Below are positions 24,501-31,700 of a stretch of DNA of 64,000 nucleotides, one piece after another (within the stretch, counting starts at the first letter, position 1; the number at the start of each line of letters is the position of its first letter). The position numbers and the translations under genes are program-made. Location of the stretch: positions 4,278,001-4,342,000 of the forward strand of contig NC_062248.1 of assembly GCF_905475465.1 (NCBI RefSeq), in the 5' to 3' direction. Below the pieces are notes generated by a model. The model was not told the DNA's origin. It did no database searches and saw only the letters and a program-made list of their open reading frames with translations. This stretch comes from Pieris napi. Its lineage: Eukaryota > Arthropoda > Insecta > Lepidoptera > Pieridae.

Positions 24501-25024
24501 GTCATGGTTTTGATCATTTCTAAGAAGAAATGTGACATTAAAAGGATTAACATTCTGATCTAGTTATTCCTATATATTTTTTCTTAACTTCACATTCCAA
24601 AAAACCTATTGTGGACTTGACTCTCATATAATATTTATTATTTTAAAACTAAATACAAACTTATCGTTTTTCATAACTGATTTGACAATCAGTTTCCGTC
24701 CTTTGAATATAGAGCCATTTGCTTTAGATATTGCATCTTGAGCACTTGATTCATTTCGAAACTGTACAAAGCCGAATATCCTGTTAATGACGATTCCATC
24801 AATAGGTCCATATGGGATAAAGTGATTGTACACTTCGTCAATAGATGAGTCTTCTTCCATAATACCGGCAACATAAATTCGAAGATGCGCGGTAGACCTG
24901 TCTTTCATCGCAGAGCGACCGATAGTCAGCATGTCTGTAATTGGTGATAAAATTTTGTGACCATTAATGATCAAATTTTAAAAGTAGTATTATAAAAACA
25001 TTTATGTTATAACTAACCTGCCAT
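12594..25024 (-). CDS. NCOA5/neosin-like RNA-binding protein with RRM and RGG segment
   Basis: Eight coding exons in consistent phase on the minus strand: 25024-25018, 24934-24661, 24087-23954, 16579-16433, 15912-15804, 15027-14828, 13335-13163 and 12821-12594, giving 423 residues. Residues about 19-90 form an RRM of the hnRNP C type, with RNP2 RIYVAG and RNP1 RIFGFVQF. An acidic segment follows (about 95-145), then an RGG/RG-rich stretch at about 160-178. From about 215 to 310 comes the NCOA5 core: CEIIVVSK, RLKRLGIVVDLLFP, YAILVMQENQEHRSMT, PQEHRNMPLEDALQLISRNY. The C-terminus has NDPTVRKALDSIL, matching the human 'NPSVQKALD' motif. Human NCOA5 is a nuclear receptor coregulator; I recall the fly homologue as neosin, which also carries an RRM. 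The 12.4-kb span is mostly transposon-filled intron. Confidence 0.87.
13977..14100 (+). repeat. Left arm of internal inverted repeat
   Basis: About 124 bp from 'taagatcccggtatacaac' to 'caaatttcagtccagagta'. It is nearly identical to the reverse complement of 14413-14542 and to the single copy at 48836-48956. Confidence 0.85.
14413..14542 (-). repeat. Right arm of internal inverted repeat
   Basis: Reverse complement of the left arm at 13977-14100 with only a few differences. It extends outward by 'atggtc', a piece shared with the solo copy at 48836 but absent from the left arm. The arms are separated by about 310 bp of AT-rich DNA. Confidence 0.85.
15571..15710 (+). repeat. CR1/L2-like LINE 3' UTR fragment in intron 5
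   Basis: Contains 'ttcttaaaaggccagcaacg' then 'gtgtccataggcggcggtatcact' and 'gcctcctgaccgtttgc', the same 3' end as at 45.2 and 46.1 kb. No coding part remains. Confidence 0.6.
16195..16232. repeat. Short hairpin in intron 4
   Basis: The arms 'tataacgcgga' and 'tccgcgtttata' are separated by two bases and extend on both sides into alternating AT. It may be a tiny palindrome or the remnant of a MITE. No function is evident. Confidence 0.5.
17050..17425 (+). repeat. LINE 3' coding fragment (RTE-like) next to the Bel/Pao element
   Basis: Shares blocks with 3300-3590, for example 'aagaatacgaaag.aaatgctta', 'ttacaaggcaaccgtggat' and 'gtcaggaccgtagcaa..agtggagatacgtg'. Frames are broken. It lies in intron 3 of the NCOA5-like gene, so this intron received at least two separate insertions. 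Confidence 0.5.
17445..17798 (+). repeat. 5' LTR of Bel/Pao element
   Basis: 354 bp starting TGTTCACGCCATCCAG and ending CTTCGCCGCTACA. It is much richer in GC and CpG than its surroundings. The ATG at 17700 falls inside this LTR. Confidence 0.95.
17700..23144 (+). CDS. Bel/Pao Gag-Pol polyprotein
   Basis: One open frame of 1,814 codons. Its first ATG lies in the LTR, so the METRKATLEKQG methionine at residue 60 (17877) is the better start. Counting from 17700, in order: Gag region with the DUF1759-like LDLMMFNGDVIKWPIF at about 193; Cys/His knuckles at about 390-460 (CSFCKR, CFNCLSLSHMLNKC, CRHCRMRHHSTLC); aspartic protease at about 545 (LIDCASQSTFI); reverse transcriptase with IADIKQMY near 884 and the catalytic YVDD at 962; RNase H region with FADASEKAYG near 1136; integrase with an HHCC finger at about 1445-1485 and catalytic segments AVDYAGP, YSDNAKNF and GGCFE; C-terminal DUF5641 module ending VVRLCPLPNQ. 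No frameshift or stop breaks it. Order and motifs are those of the Pao/Bel clade. Confidence 0.95.
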   Translation: MKRLWTLGEWCFHYFYAAFHLPLGLLLIVFAATLFWSFRAAIYYFSLFQFAIYIYILVNMETRKATLEKQGANSSLEIERAVLIAKRDNLFSRLQDLYDRSKKTSDERDINYFLSGMISIDNIRDKFSETVNKINIIELTINPLYTVNFECMNAFEDMYCHSKYMFEKFNKSVAGSNGLSDLNTQRRSFRLPKLDLMMFNGDVIKWPIFHETFKRTIHENPDLTDHERIQYLISKLSDSALSVCAGIIPNAENYALIWQTLIDKYHDKRSLGSAYMQKILDFKPLTTASHKNLQLFLDNYCTAISSLESLQLENLADFILLYLSCKKLDSSTIRSFELHNMNNPTIPSYKDLIAFVREHNRIAQHLDPTRTFDNKPVSSRAFVSLTEKQSSCSFCKRIDHFNLYKCNSFKELSIEDKYTFIKNNKGCFNCLSLSHMLNKCKSAWNCRHCRMRHHSTLCRNATVSQENIHPNNLNRMSNATAQVAVPPANNTPYLPARSDNQLINNSNISLCNIRPAISESNNTCLLGTAQVLIYGLNGKPHSVRVLIDCASQSTFITMKCCKRLNLKVNKFSNKFVKGIGSASNPIIGEVSIVLSSRINNNSLSLNAFAIDKITDSLPVSQINMSSLKHLNNITLADENYFYPSEVDILIGAPQYAEIMLSGRVTGAPGTPTAFETIFGYIIIGNVPLLSSDCTNNYNSCTAISLCSLVEQPQLESLIQKFWHLEEVQCSVPLSPDAIKNERIFTNTVSRDSTGRYTVMLPFSENPAVLGDSYDMAKQRFYFLERKMSASKELRLEYDAIIKEYINKGYISLVENDNKNQGYYIPHHAVARLDKTSTRWRMVMDASAKTSSGLSLNDILYTGDSLQSDLFNILLDFRLYKFAFIADIKQMYLQVCVSENDRKYLKILFRFNSTSPLHVYQFNRVCFGLRCSPYLAMRVLRQLCYDEKVRFPNAIPIIENNTYVDDVCYSVPSLPFGLKLCEELRELVRLGGFELVKWASNTSELIENLSSSDNQLGKIDFDGSENNLKVLGLQWSPTTDEFTYAVSINHNNHVTKRNILSLIARQFDVLGLIAPVILYAKLIIQQLHLLKIGWDEPLPSAIVDVWQVYIRELPCLRQLRVQRHLGVEEKSTISIIAFADASEKAYGTTVYLKTNKPLNSPPIIRLVCAKSKVAPLKTISVARLELCACLLMAKLAQRVIDTYKKRHVINDIFCFTDSMVALHWISASPHRFKTFIATRITKIVSHIRPEKFHHVAGDQNPSDCLSRGMSPTAFVNNSIWFTGPKWLELESSEWPITSVNSETAVDVEEERKIVSIPATVWSDPNPILELSHRVSSWLLFLRTVVWIYRFLKRLPRSTSISADDINFAEIQIFKVLQKVYFSDVIHNIKTSGRCSRSIQRLCPFLDSDGLIRVGGRLKNANLQYDHQHPILLPQKDRIIELIISYYHNHNCHVGPVTLMAILRQRFWILSCRSIVRSIIHKCNFCFKANPQPTIPLMGDLPDYRVNESNAFVHTAVDYAGPISIIPYRKRGVRSMKAYLCIFVCMVVRAVHVELTTDLSTSSFLSAFKRFIARRGSVSVLYSDNAKNFVGAKNALSDIFTLTNSNEFRETFATELSNNRIQWKFNPPRSPHFGGCFEIFVKAFKNHLRRVVGEQLLTYEEMLTVLTQIESVINSRPLTLLSEDPSELTALTPAHFLMSSPLKFLPAKIKINDEPLSLLKRFALLDGMVQSFSNRWKVEYLHLLQSRTKWNTQANPVTIGTIVVIVTDNVSPLSWPLGKVMEIYPGKDGVCRVVLVKTATGVYKRPVVRLCPLPNQ
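17805..17822 (+). other. Candidate primer-binding site of Bel/Pao element
   Basis: TGGTCCTTTCGAGCCGCG begins six bases after the 5' LTR and starts with TGG, the complement of a tRNA 3' CCA end. I do not assign the tRNA. Confidence 0.55.
23152..23358 (+). repeat. Degenerate ~12-15-bp tandem repeat, 3' UTR of Bel/Pao element
   Basis: About fifteen imperfect copies of a unit like 'aaaccgctttac', with variants 'aaaccgttttacagtccgctt' repeated as a higher-order block. It starts within ten bases after the polyprotein stop and ends before the 3' LTR. Confidence 0.9.
23437..23449 (+). other. Polypurine tract of Bel/Pao element
   Basis: The G-rich stretch 'ggccgggggcaa' lies directly before the TGTT of the 3' LTR, where plus-strand priming takes place. 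Confidence 0.6.
23450..23803 (+). repeat. 3' LTR of Bel/Pao element
   Basis: 354 bp, same length as the 5' LTR and with no difference found on visual comparison. It is followed directly by the GTAGG target duplication. Confidence 0.95.
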
Positions 25025-25584
25025 TGTTGATAATTTGACAATATTAAAATATCCTTATAACAACGTTCCAAAAATTGAGGCGATTATAACATATTAAGAT
25101 ACACGTTAAGTTAAGATTGAACGTAGAAATTTAAAAAAATATTGTTAATTGTTATTAATTTGTTAGTTCGTAAAAACATAGGTCACAGGATAAAAACAAT
25201 GCTGTTGACATAGTATGGAATGTTTTTTTTTTTTTAATCTTATGTCCTGGTAATGTGAAGCCACACCGCCACAGTGTATATATATCAGAGTCGAATGGTA
25301 TGAGTACAAGACTAAAAAAGACACCACCACAAATCCGCAGGGCTATCCTAGAATATAATAATTAAAGCGTAGACAACTAAAAGAGCAATTGAAGATGTTA
25401 TATATTCATTCCTTTTTTATTGCTTTATAAGAGGCAAATAATATATGTTTATCTTGTCTTAATTTATACAAAGATATAAGCCTAGTTAGGAGGAGACTGA
25501 TTAGGTCTATAACTCTTTACTCTATAAGACCTGCAGTGCAGGTCCTGCACACATAAATACATAAACAGGTTTATTGATAATTCG

Positions 25585-25740
25585 ACGTATTCCCCTTAGG
25601 AGGTGATAGGGGTGACTATTAAGCTATTGTATTGTAAGCTATTATATTTTGATATTTTTCCCTAAAATGCTTTAATAAATCCAACGGAAAATATTATTGA
25701 AATAAATAGTCACCCCTACCACTTCCTAACGGGAATACGT
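25585..25740. mobile_element. 156-bp palindromic MITE
   Basis: The left end ACGTATTCCCCTTAGGAGGT and the inverse of the right end, ACGTATTCCCGTTAGGAAGT, form arms of about 36 bp that continue to a 'gggtgactatt' block. There is no coding capacity. No clear target duplication was seen. Confidence 0.75.
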
Positions 25741-25757
25741 GGAAATACCAATAACTG

Positions 25758-26545
25758 AGTGCGTTTTCCAATTACAGAGCATAATGCGACTCAGTGCCGC
25801 ACAATGCCGCATAATGCTGAAGCTTAATGGGAACGTGAATTAGTTTTCAAATGCATCAGCAGAGTGCGCTTAGTCAGTGTTGAAAAAAAAATGTTCTGAA
25901 TAGAGTTAGCAACCTCATTAATGTATAAATAATGTGGTTAACAATAATAATTGGTTGAAAACTTTTTACGCTTATTTTAATAATCAAATTATTTCATTAC
26001 CATTTTTTTACTGAAATAAGAGAAATCCTTTAAAGAATATAAGGTTTTAACAAGCTAAATTAACAGTAAAATATATAGTTTCATGTAAGAAGTTTACATC
26101 ATTTACGTTTTGAGTAATTTTTTTAAAATGATTTCTAAAAAAATTATATACTTTTTCAAAACCATTGCAATGTTTACAAGAGTATAATCCTGTAAAATAA
26201 ATTTGTTTACAGATCCGAATTTTAAAATAAAATTGTATTCATATTTTAAATGTGGAATATAAAAAAACTATTTATACCTTCATCCATACTTATTTTTTTT
26301 TTTAGCCGTTTGAAATAACTTTAATTATTTTCAAAATCTACGACGAAACAAGTTTTTCAACAAAAAATAATACAACAAAACACTGGTCAATTTTCTGTCA
26401 CTGTGTTGGTATTTATTGCGAGAAGCACGCGAGAGCATTACTTTTGAGAGTGCTCAATTGTGCGAAGCGTTGCTGTAGTTCGAACATTCTAGGTTGAGCA
26501 TTATGCCGCATAATGCGCTCTAGTGCTGTAATCGGAAAACGCACT
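25758..26545. mobile_element. 788-bp non-autonomous DNA element with AGTGCGTTTTCC termini
   Basis: The left end AGTGCGTTTTCCAATTACAG matches the inverse of the right end AGTGCGTTTTCCGATTACAG. The subterminal regions carry many 'ataatgcg'/'ccgcataatgc' motifs in both orientations. There is no transposase frame. Subterminal motif clusters are common in hAT and related elements, but I saw no 8-bp target duplication. Confidence 0.7.
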
Positions 26546-27212
26546 AAGTATGTATATTGTTAATTGTATACATTTGTAATTTTCAGAGATATAATATCTT
26601 GGGCTTATTTTATCATGTATAGTGCCGTTGCCCTATGCCCTATGTCCTATGGTATATTTTTGTATACTCTGTGGTATTGGTATAGTATTTCTAGTCTGTA
26701 TGTAGTTTGAAGTGAAGGAGTATGTTTACAAATTAATATTTAAGGTTAGGAAGTTTGGCCTGCCCATAAACCCATTTGGCTATTTTGCAATAAGTAAGTA
26801 ATAAATTTACATTTATTTAAGTAAATTACTAAAAATTATGATGTCAAAATGTGCCATTTCATCATTAGATAAATGTATTTTTGTTGCTTTTAATACTTCC
26901 TTAATATTATATATAATATAATTATATTTCAAACAAATTTATAATATGGTATTATTATTATATATTATGTATAACAAATAACTGTTATATAATAGAAAAG
27001 TCCTATTTTTTCAATAATCCTAATGAGCAGTGTTAAATTTAAATTATAAATTTGAAGCGCAATATTTACTCAAAAATAATTTTAGCTTCAAGGTCGAAAT
27101 ATGATAAAAATTGCAAAAATGTGAGTGACTGCGTATTGATCTTTATTGCGGTTAGTGATAATTTCCCTGATATCTAATAATTTTTTTAAGATCCTTCAAA
27201 TTATATATTTCA

Positions 27213-27824
27213 ATGCCTCTTCGAAGACTTATGTATAATGGAATGAGGGCGTATAAATTAGCACTGAAAAAAGCATTTACAGCCAAGAATTTATTCTACA
27301 CAAATGTCATAATATCTATATGCCTCTCTACAACTGGTGATTTCTTAGAACAAAATTTTGAATTGTATGTTAAGGAAATTGAGAAATATGATTACGGGCG
27401 TACCGTCCAAATGGCTGTGTCTGGTATGACAACTGGTATAATTTGTCATAACTGGTATATTTTTCTAGATAAAGTTATAGTAGGTCGCACATTGCAAATG
27501 GTTATTAAGAAGCTTCTTTTAGACCAGTTTATTTGCTCCCCAATTGTGATTATGTCATTCTTTGCTACTGTTGCTATTTTTGAAGACAATCCATTAGAAA
27601 GCTTCACAGATGAAGTAGGAGAAAAGTTCTGGATTCTATATAAAGCAGAGTGGTATGTGTGGCCTCCAGCACAGATAATCAATTTCTACTTTTTACCTAC
27701 TAGATATAGAGTTTTGTATGATAACACCATTTCATTGGGATATGATGTCTATACATCCCATATAAAACACTATAAATCAAAGAATCATTCTAAGGAAGAT
27801 AACAATGAAAAGATAGAGAGATGA
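27213..27824 (+). CDS. Mpv17/PMP22-family protein, copy 1
   Basis: An uninterrupted 203-codon frame. The family signature lies at about residues 145-185: YKAEWYVWPPAQIINFYFLP followed by RVLYDNTISLGYDVY, matching the Mpv17/PMP22 'W..WP..Q..NF...P...R..Y' block and the MPV17L2-type C-terminus. Residues about 25-45 (TNVIISICLSTTGDFLEQ) match the family's first helix. Four hydrophobic helices fit an inner mitochondrial or peroxisomal membrane protein; MPV17L2 is linked to mitochondrial ribosome assembly. The ATG at 27213 is chosen because a splice acceptor is likely just upstream. It is about half identical to its neighbour 110 bp downstream, so this is a tandem duplicate pair. Confidence 0.88.
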   Translation: MPLRRLMYNGMRAYKLALKKAFTAKNLFYTNVIISICLSTTGDFLEQNFELYVKEIEKYDYGRTVQMAVSGMTTGIICHNWYIFLDKVIVGRTLQMVIKKLLLDQFICSPIVIMSFFATVAIFEDNPLESFTDEVGEKFWILYKAEWYVWPPAQIINFYFLPTRYRVLYDNTISLGYDVYTSHIKHYKSKNHSKEDNNEKIER

Positions 27825-27934
27825 ATACAATAATAAAATATGTTTTATTGTAATGATAATAAATTTTTTACAATAGCTATGTGTTTGCTTTTAGATAACT
27901 AAATTTTTTTAATTTTTTTTTCAGGCATTTTATA

Positions 27935-28564
27935 ATGCAAGCAATAGCTGTCACATGGAGAAAAATTTCTACAAATGCACGGTCAGCTAGCTCAATCACT
28001 AACCTAAAAAAAATAGGAAAAACAGCATTTAGTAATAAATACTTACTTTATACTAATGTGACAATATCTGTAACCTTATCAGCTGTAGGTGATCTATTGG
28101 AACAGACATATGAATTGTACACAAAAGATATGGAAAAGTATGATTTTAAAAGGACTATGCATATGGGTTTTTCTGGTGCAGCAGTGGGGGTACTTTGCCA
28201 CCACTGGTATAAAGTGCTTGATAGGTTTATTATAGGTAAAACAACTGATATGGTAATTAAAAAACTACTTTTAGATCAATTAATTTTCTCTCCAATAATG
28301 ATTGTTACTTTTTTTGGTAGTTTAGCATTATTAGAAGACAATCCTGTGGATAATTTTAAGGAGGAAGTGAGACATAAGTTTGTTACTTTATATAAAGCTG
28401 AATGGATGGTATGGCCTCCTGCTCAAATTATTAATTTTTATTTTTTACCCACTAGATTTAGAGTTTTATATGACAATACAATATCATTAGGATATGATGT
28501 TTATACCTCACAAGTGAAACACAATAAGAACAATTTGAGAAATGCAGATCGTAAATCAGTTTGA
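27935..28564 (+). CDS. Mpv17/PMP22-family protein, copy 2
   Basis: A 209-codon intronless frame with the same signature, YKAEWMVWPPAQIINFYFLP and RVLYDNTISLGYDVY, and first helix TNVTISVTLSAVGDLLEQ. A strong acceptor (T-run then CAG) ends ten bases before the ATG, between the two genes, so this copy is probably spliced from an upstream 5' UTR exon. That exon could be shared with copy 1 as alternative transcripts; this is inference. The N-terminus is basic and rich in Ser and Ala (MQAIAVTWRKISTNARSASS), as in a mitochondrial targeting peptide. Copy 1 has a shorter basic leader. AATAAA follows at 28756-28761. Confidence 0.9.
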   Translation: MQAIAVTWRKISTNARSASSITNLKKIGKTAFSNKYLLYTNVTISVTLSAVGDLLEQTYELYTKDMEKYDFKRTMHMGFSGAAVGVLCHHWYKVLDRFIIGKTTDMVIKKLLLDQLIFSPIMIVTFFGSLALLEDNPVDNFKEEVRHKFVTLYKAEWMVWPPAQIINFYFLPTRFRVLYDNTISLGYDVYTSQVKHNKNNLRNADRKSV

Positions 28565-28755
28565 TATAGGTTAATTGCAATAGATAGTAAATTATTTTTT
28601 AATTACTGTACCATCAGATGATTATTGTTTATAATTATTTAATGTAAATATTAATTAGTAAGAGATAAACTCGAGCTGTGATTGTACTAATAAATTATTT
28701 ATTTTGACAAACATTGTTGTTACCAAGTTGTAATAGTTGAAAATTGTTACATATC

Positions 28756-28761
28756 AATAAA
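28756..28761 (+). terminator. Polyadenylation signal for Mpv17 copy 2
   Basis: AATAAA 192 bp after the stop of copy 2 and 28 bp before the stop codon of the convergent DUF389 gene. An inverse TTTATT at about 28697 could serve the opposite gene, so the two 3' UTRs probably overlap. Confidence 0.4.
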
Positions 28762-28788
28762 TACAGTAATGAATTGTTATGCAGTAAT

Positions 28789-31700
28789 TTAATTTGGTGT
28801 CAAAAATGGTTCCTCCATATTAGAATCTCCTTTGCTTCTTCTTAAATTGTGTAAAACATTGCGTACAATAGAGTCCTCATAGATTTTGTCAGGCCAGGAT
28901 TCTGATCGTCTGTTTAAGTTGGACTCTTCTAACGTAGGCATGCGACTGGTTCTTGGAGTACCAAAATGTGATCTATAGGATCTCCTACTCTTCTGGAGGC
29001 CTAGTAAAGACGTCAATAGTTTATCAAGTGTCGCAATATCATTTATATTAGAGTCTTTGTTAATATTTTTATGAGACATTCCATTTGATATTATACTTGA
29101 TCTTATCGATGTAGGAGTTCTGGCTTGTAGACCAATTGTTCGGAAAACCTGTAAAAATATAGATTTTAATATTGTCAGATCAAACATTGATATTTGGTCC
29201 ACCTAGAGTAGAGTACCAGGGTTTCCGACCGTACGATACTTACCGTGAATTTGGGATAATTTTATAACGGTATACAATGGTAAACTAATATTGTACGATA
29301 ATGTTTAATGAAACTAGTCTTGATAGATACGATAATTTCTATCCATAATAACCAATATATGATAAATATACAGCAGTAAAGAATTCAAGAGTCCTGTTTA
29401 CACCTTGTGACCTTGTCATCATAATAAAAATTAACACTTAAATAAGAAAGAAATAACAAGAGACTTTACAAGAAATCTAAATACCTCGTCTGCGTTGTGA
29501 CTTTGATAGCTCATACGTTTTACTTTACGGTAGGTTTCATCATCAAGCGCCTCTTGTACGGCAGCTTCTAACTTATCCCTCATTGCCTCGTCATCTTGAT
29601 TAAGGTCCTCCAAGACTAATCTGAAATGAGGTCAAAAAAACCAATTTTACCAACCGTTAGTATCCGAGTCAAGCCGCATTTAGTCCCTCCATACGAATAA
29701 TAGCAATTTCTATTAAGGGCAAGTCTAGAAAGAAATTGTTTTTTTTACGCCTTGCGGGAGGATCACTATACTACGGCGGTTGAGAGTTCCAGTCGGCGGC
29801 GCAAGAATTTTAAGTATTATTATTTATAATATGTTAAACAATAATTACTCACTCGGCCATATCATCGTCAGAACCAATATTATTTCTGTTAGCTTCACGT
29901 GCAATTTTGATATCTTGTTCCCAAAAACGTCGTAAATCTGGTGTCGAGGTGTAAGGGGCGGCGACCTCTTTTATTTTCAAAAATATAAGAGCTGTTATAA
30001 ATATGCAAATAACATTTACAATGGTCAGACAGCAACTTACAATTCCTGAAACATTATTTTTAACATGTATGCAGAAATATTCCGGGAAATACAAGTATTT
30101 TAAAATATAATCTGTGTATAAAAATTTATTGTGAATGTAGAGTTTAAAAGTTTAGTTCACTCGCTATGGAGTGTACCTATTAGTTTTTTTATTAATAAGT
30201 AAGTAGGAAAGTTCTGTACCTATTTACCATAACAAATATCTTTATAGTACCTTTGTCGCCCTCACAGCTGAATCTAGGTCATCCAGGATAAATGAGTTGA
30301 ATGCATTGACTGAGAACTGAGGCTCAGAATTTTTGTTTCCTTTTACATTGTTATTTTTTTTCATTTGTAAATACTAATGACTAAAGTACTAATTATAATG
30401 TCCTCACCATTAACAGCAAATTCTATCGGCAAATAACTGTGGTAGAGTGGTTCGTAAGTTGAATTTCCCGTATATGATTCCCCTTTTAAATGTGGTATTT
30501 TGACATCAGGGTACAAAAGCCAAATGCACGCTAGCGCCCAGAATAATCCCTAAAACAATTATTTTTAACTCGGATAAAGAATTGAAAGTTTTTAAACATG
30601 TAAAAATGGGTTTGGTTTAATGTCTTAATTTCTTATGGTTCTCCGAAACAGCACTTTTTATGAATAAATCAATCTCATAGCAATTAATTTTTTAAGAAGT
30701 ATTACGAAATATTTTGATAACAGAACGTGTGGCTCGAAACCGATTTTGATAAAATCATCTCGATCTTCATAAAATATTCGTTTTTTTTTATATTATTTTA
30801 TATGCATAGGTGAGATAATTTACGAGCTATGAAAGTCGTTTCGGTGGACACAACTTTTAAGTAACTTCCAGTTGATCTTGGGTAGTGCAAATACCAATTA
30901 CATGAAAACAATCAAGTTGAATTGAAGCTCTAAATGATTAAATAGGTAAATATATTTCTGTCTGTTATCCTGTGACATCTCAAGTAATTATACTCATAAA
31001 AGATTAGGGCTTTCGTTAGCGATGCACAATCATTATTTAATAAGCAATATGTTCAAATAGTATTTTGAAATCGACATCGAAATTATTAATTTAATCATCA
31101 AATCTTATACTACTATGTATATAAAAACCATCTCTATATCAATTCTTAATCGTTAATTTGTAAGAAATGCTTTAATATTTTAAAAGGTAGATGGATAATA
31201 TGATGATATTATATTCTTTGGAAATGATGCCTTTATCAATAAAAAAAATCAGTAGAATTGTTGATTTGGGTCGTGCACAGCTTGTAAGGTCACCTAGGTC
31301 TTTTTAAAGAAGCGGAAATGGAGACAACATTGGATGTCCCGAAATTTGGTGTATTTTATTTTTATAGATTTTGAAATATATAACCATAAATATACATACA
31401 CAATTAACAACTGGTGGTAGAAGCGAAGCAGATATTGCAATACCAATGAGCGGGCCCGCGCTTCCTTGAAGGAGTGCCAAAGCCACTCCTGTGCCAGAGG
31501 TCAATGCCCACAGCACTCCCATCCATAAGGATCGCACGTTACCCCTGAAGTATAATATATATTGAAGATTATTTCTTTGAGACAACTTTATATTGAAAGA
31601 AGCGTTGATATATTATTTTTTATATGCAAAATATTCCCAAATTATTAAGACGTCTCGTACCTTGCTTTCATCTCCTCCGTCGGCCAATCACCATATCCCC

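Larger units (their letters stand above)
25025..27212. other. Intergenic region between the NCOA5-like gene and the Mpv17 pair
   Basis: Divergent promoter space. It contains two inverted-repeat elements, listed separately, and otherwise AT-rich DNA. A candidate AG acceptor at about 27189 ('tttttttaag') lies 24 bases before the first Mpv17 ATG, so a 5' UTR exon may lie within this stretch. Confidence 0.4.

Noticed and set aside
30254..30317. Possible extra DUF389 exon encoding VNAFNSFILDDLDSAVRATK
   Set aside because: It can follow the 30408 donor in phase but then does not join the next exon at 30045 in frame. Direct splicing 30408 to 30045 gives the continuous FAVNGIVSCCLTIVNV, so it is left out.
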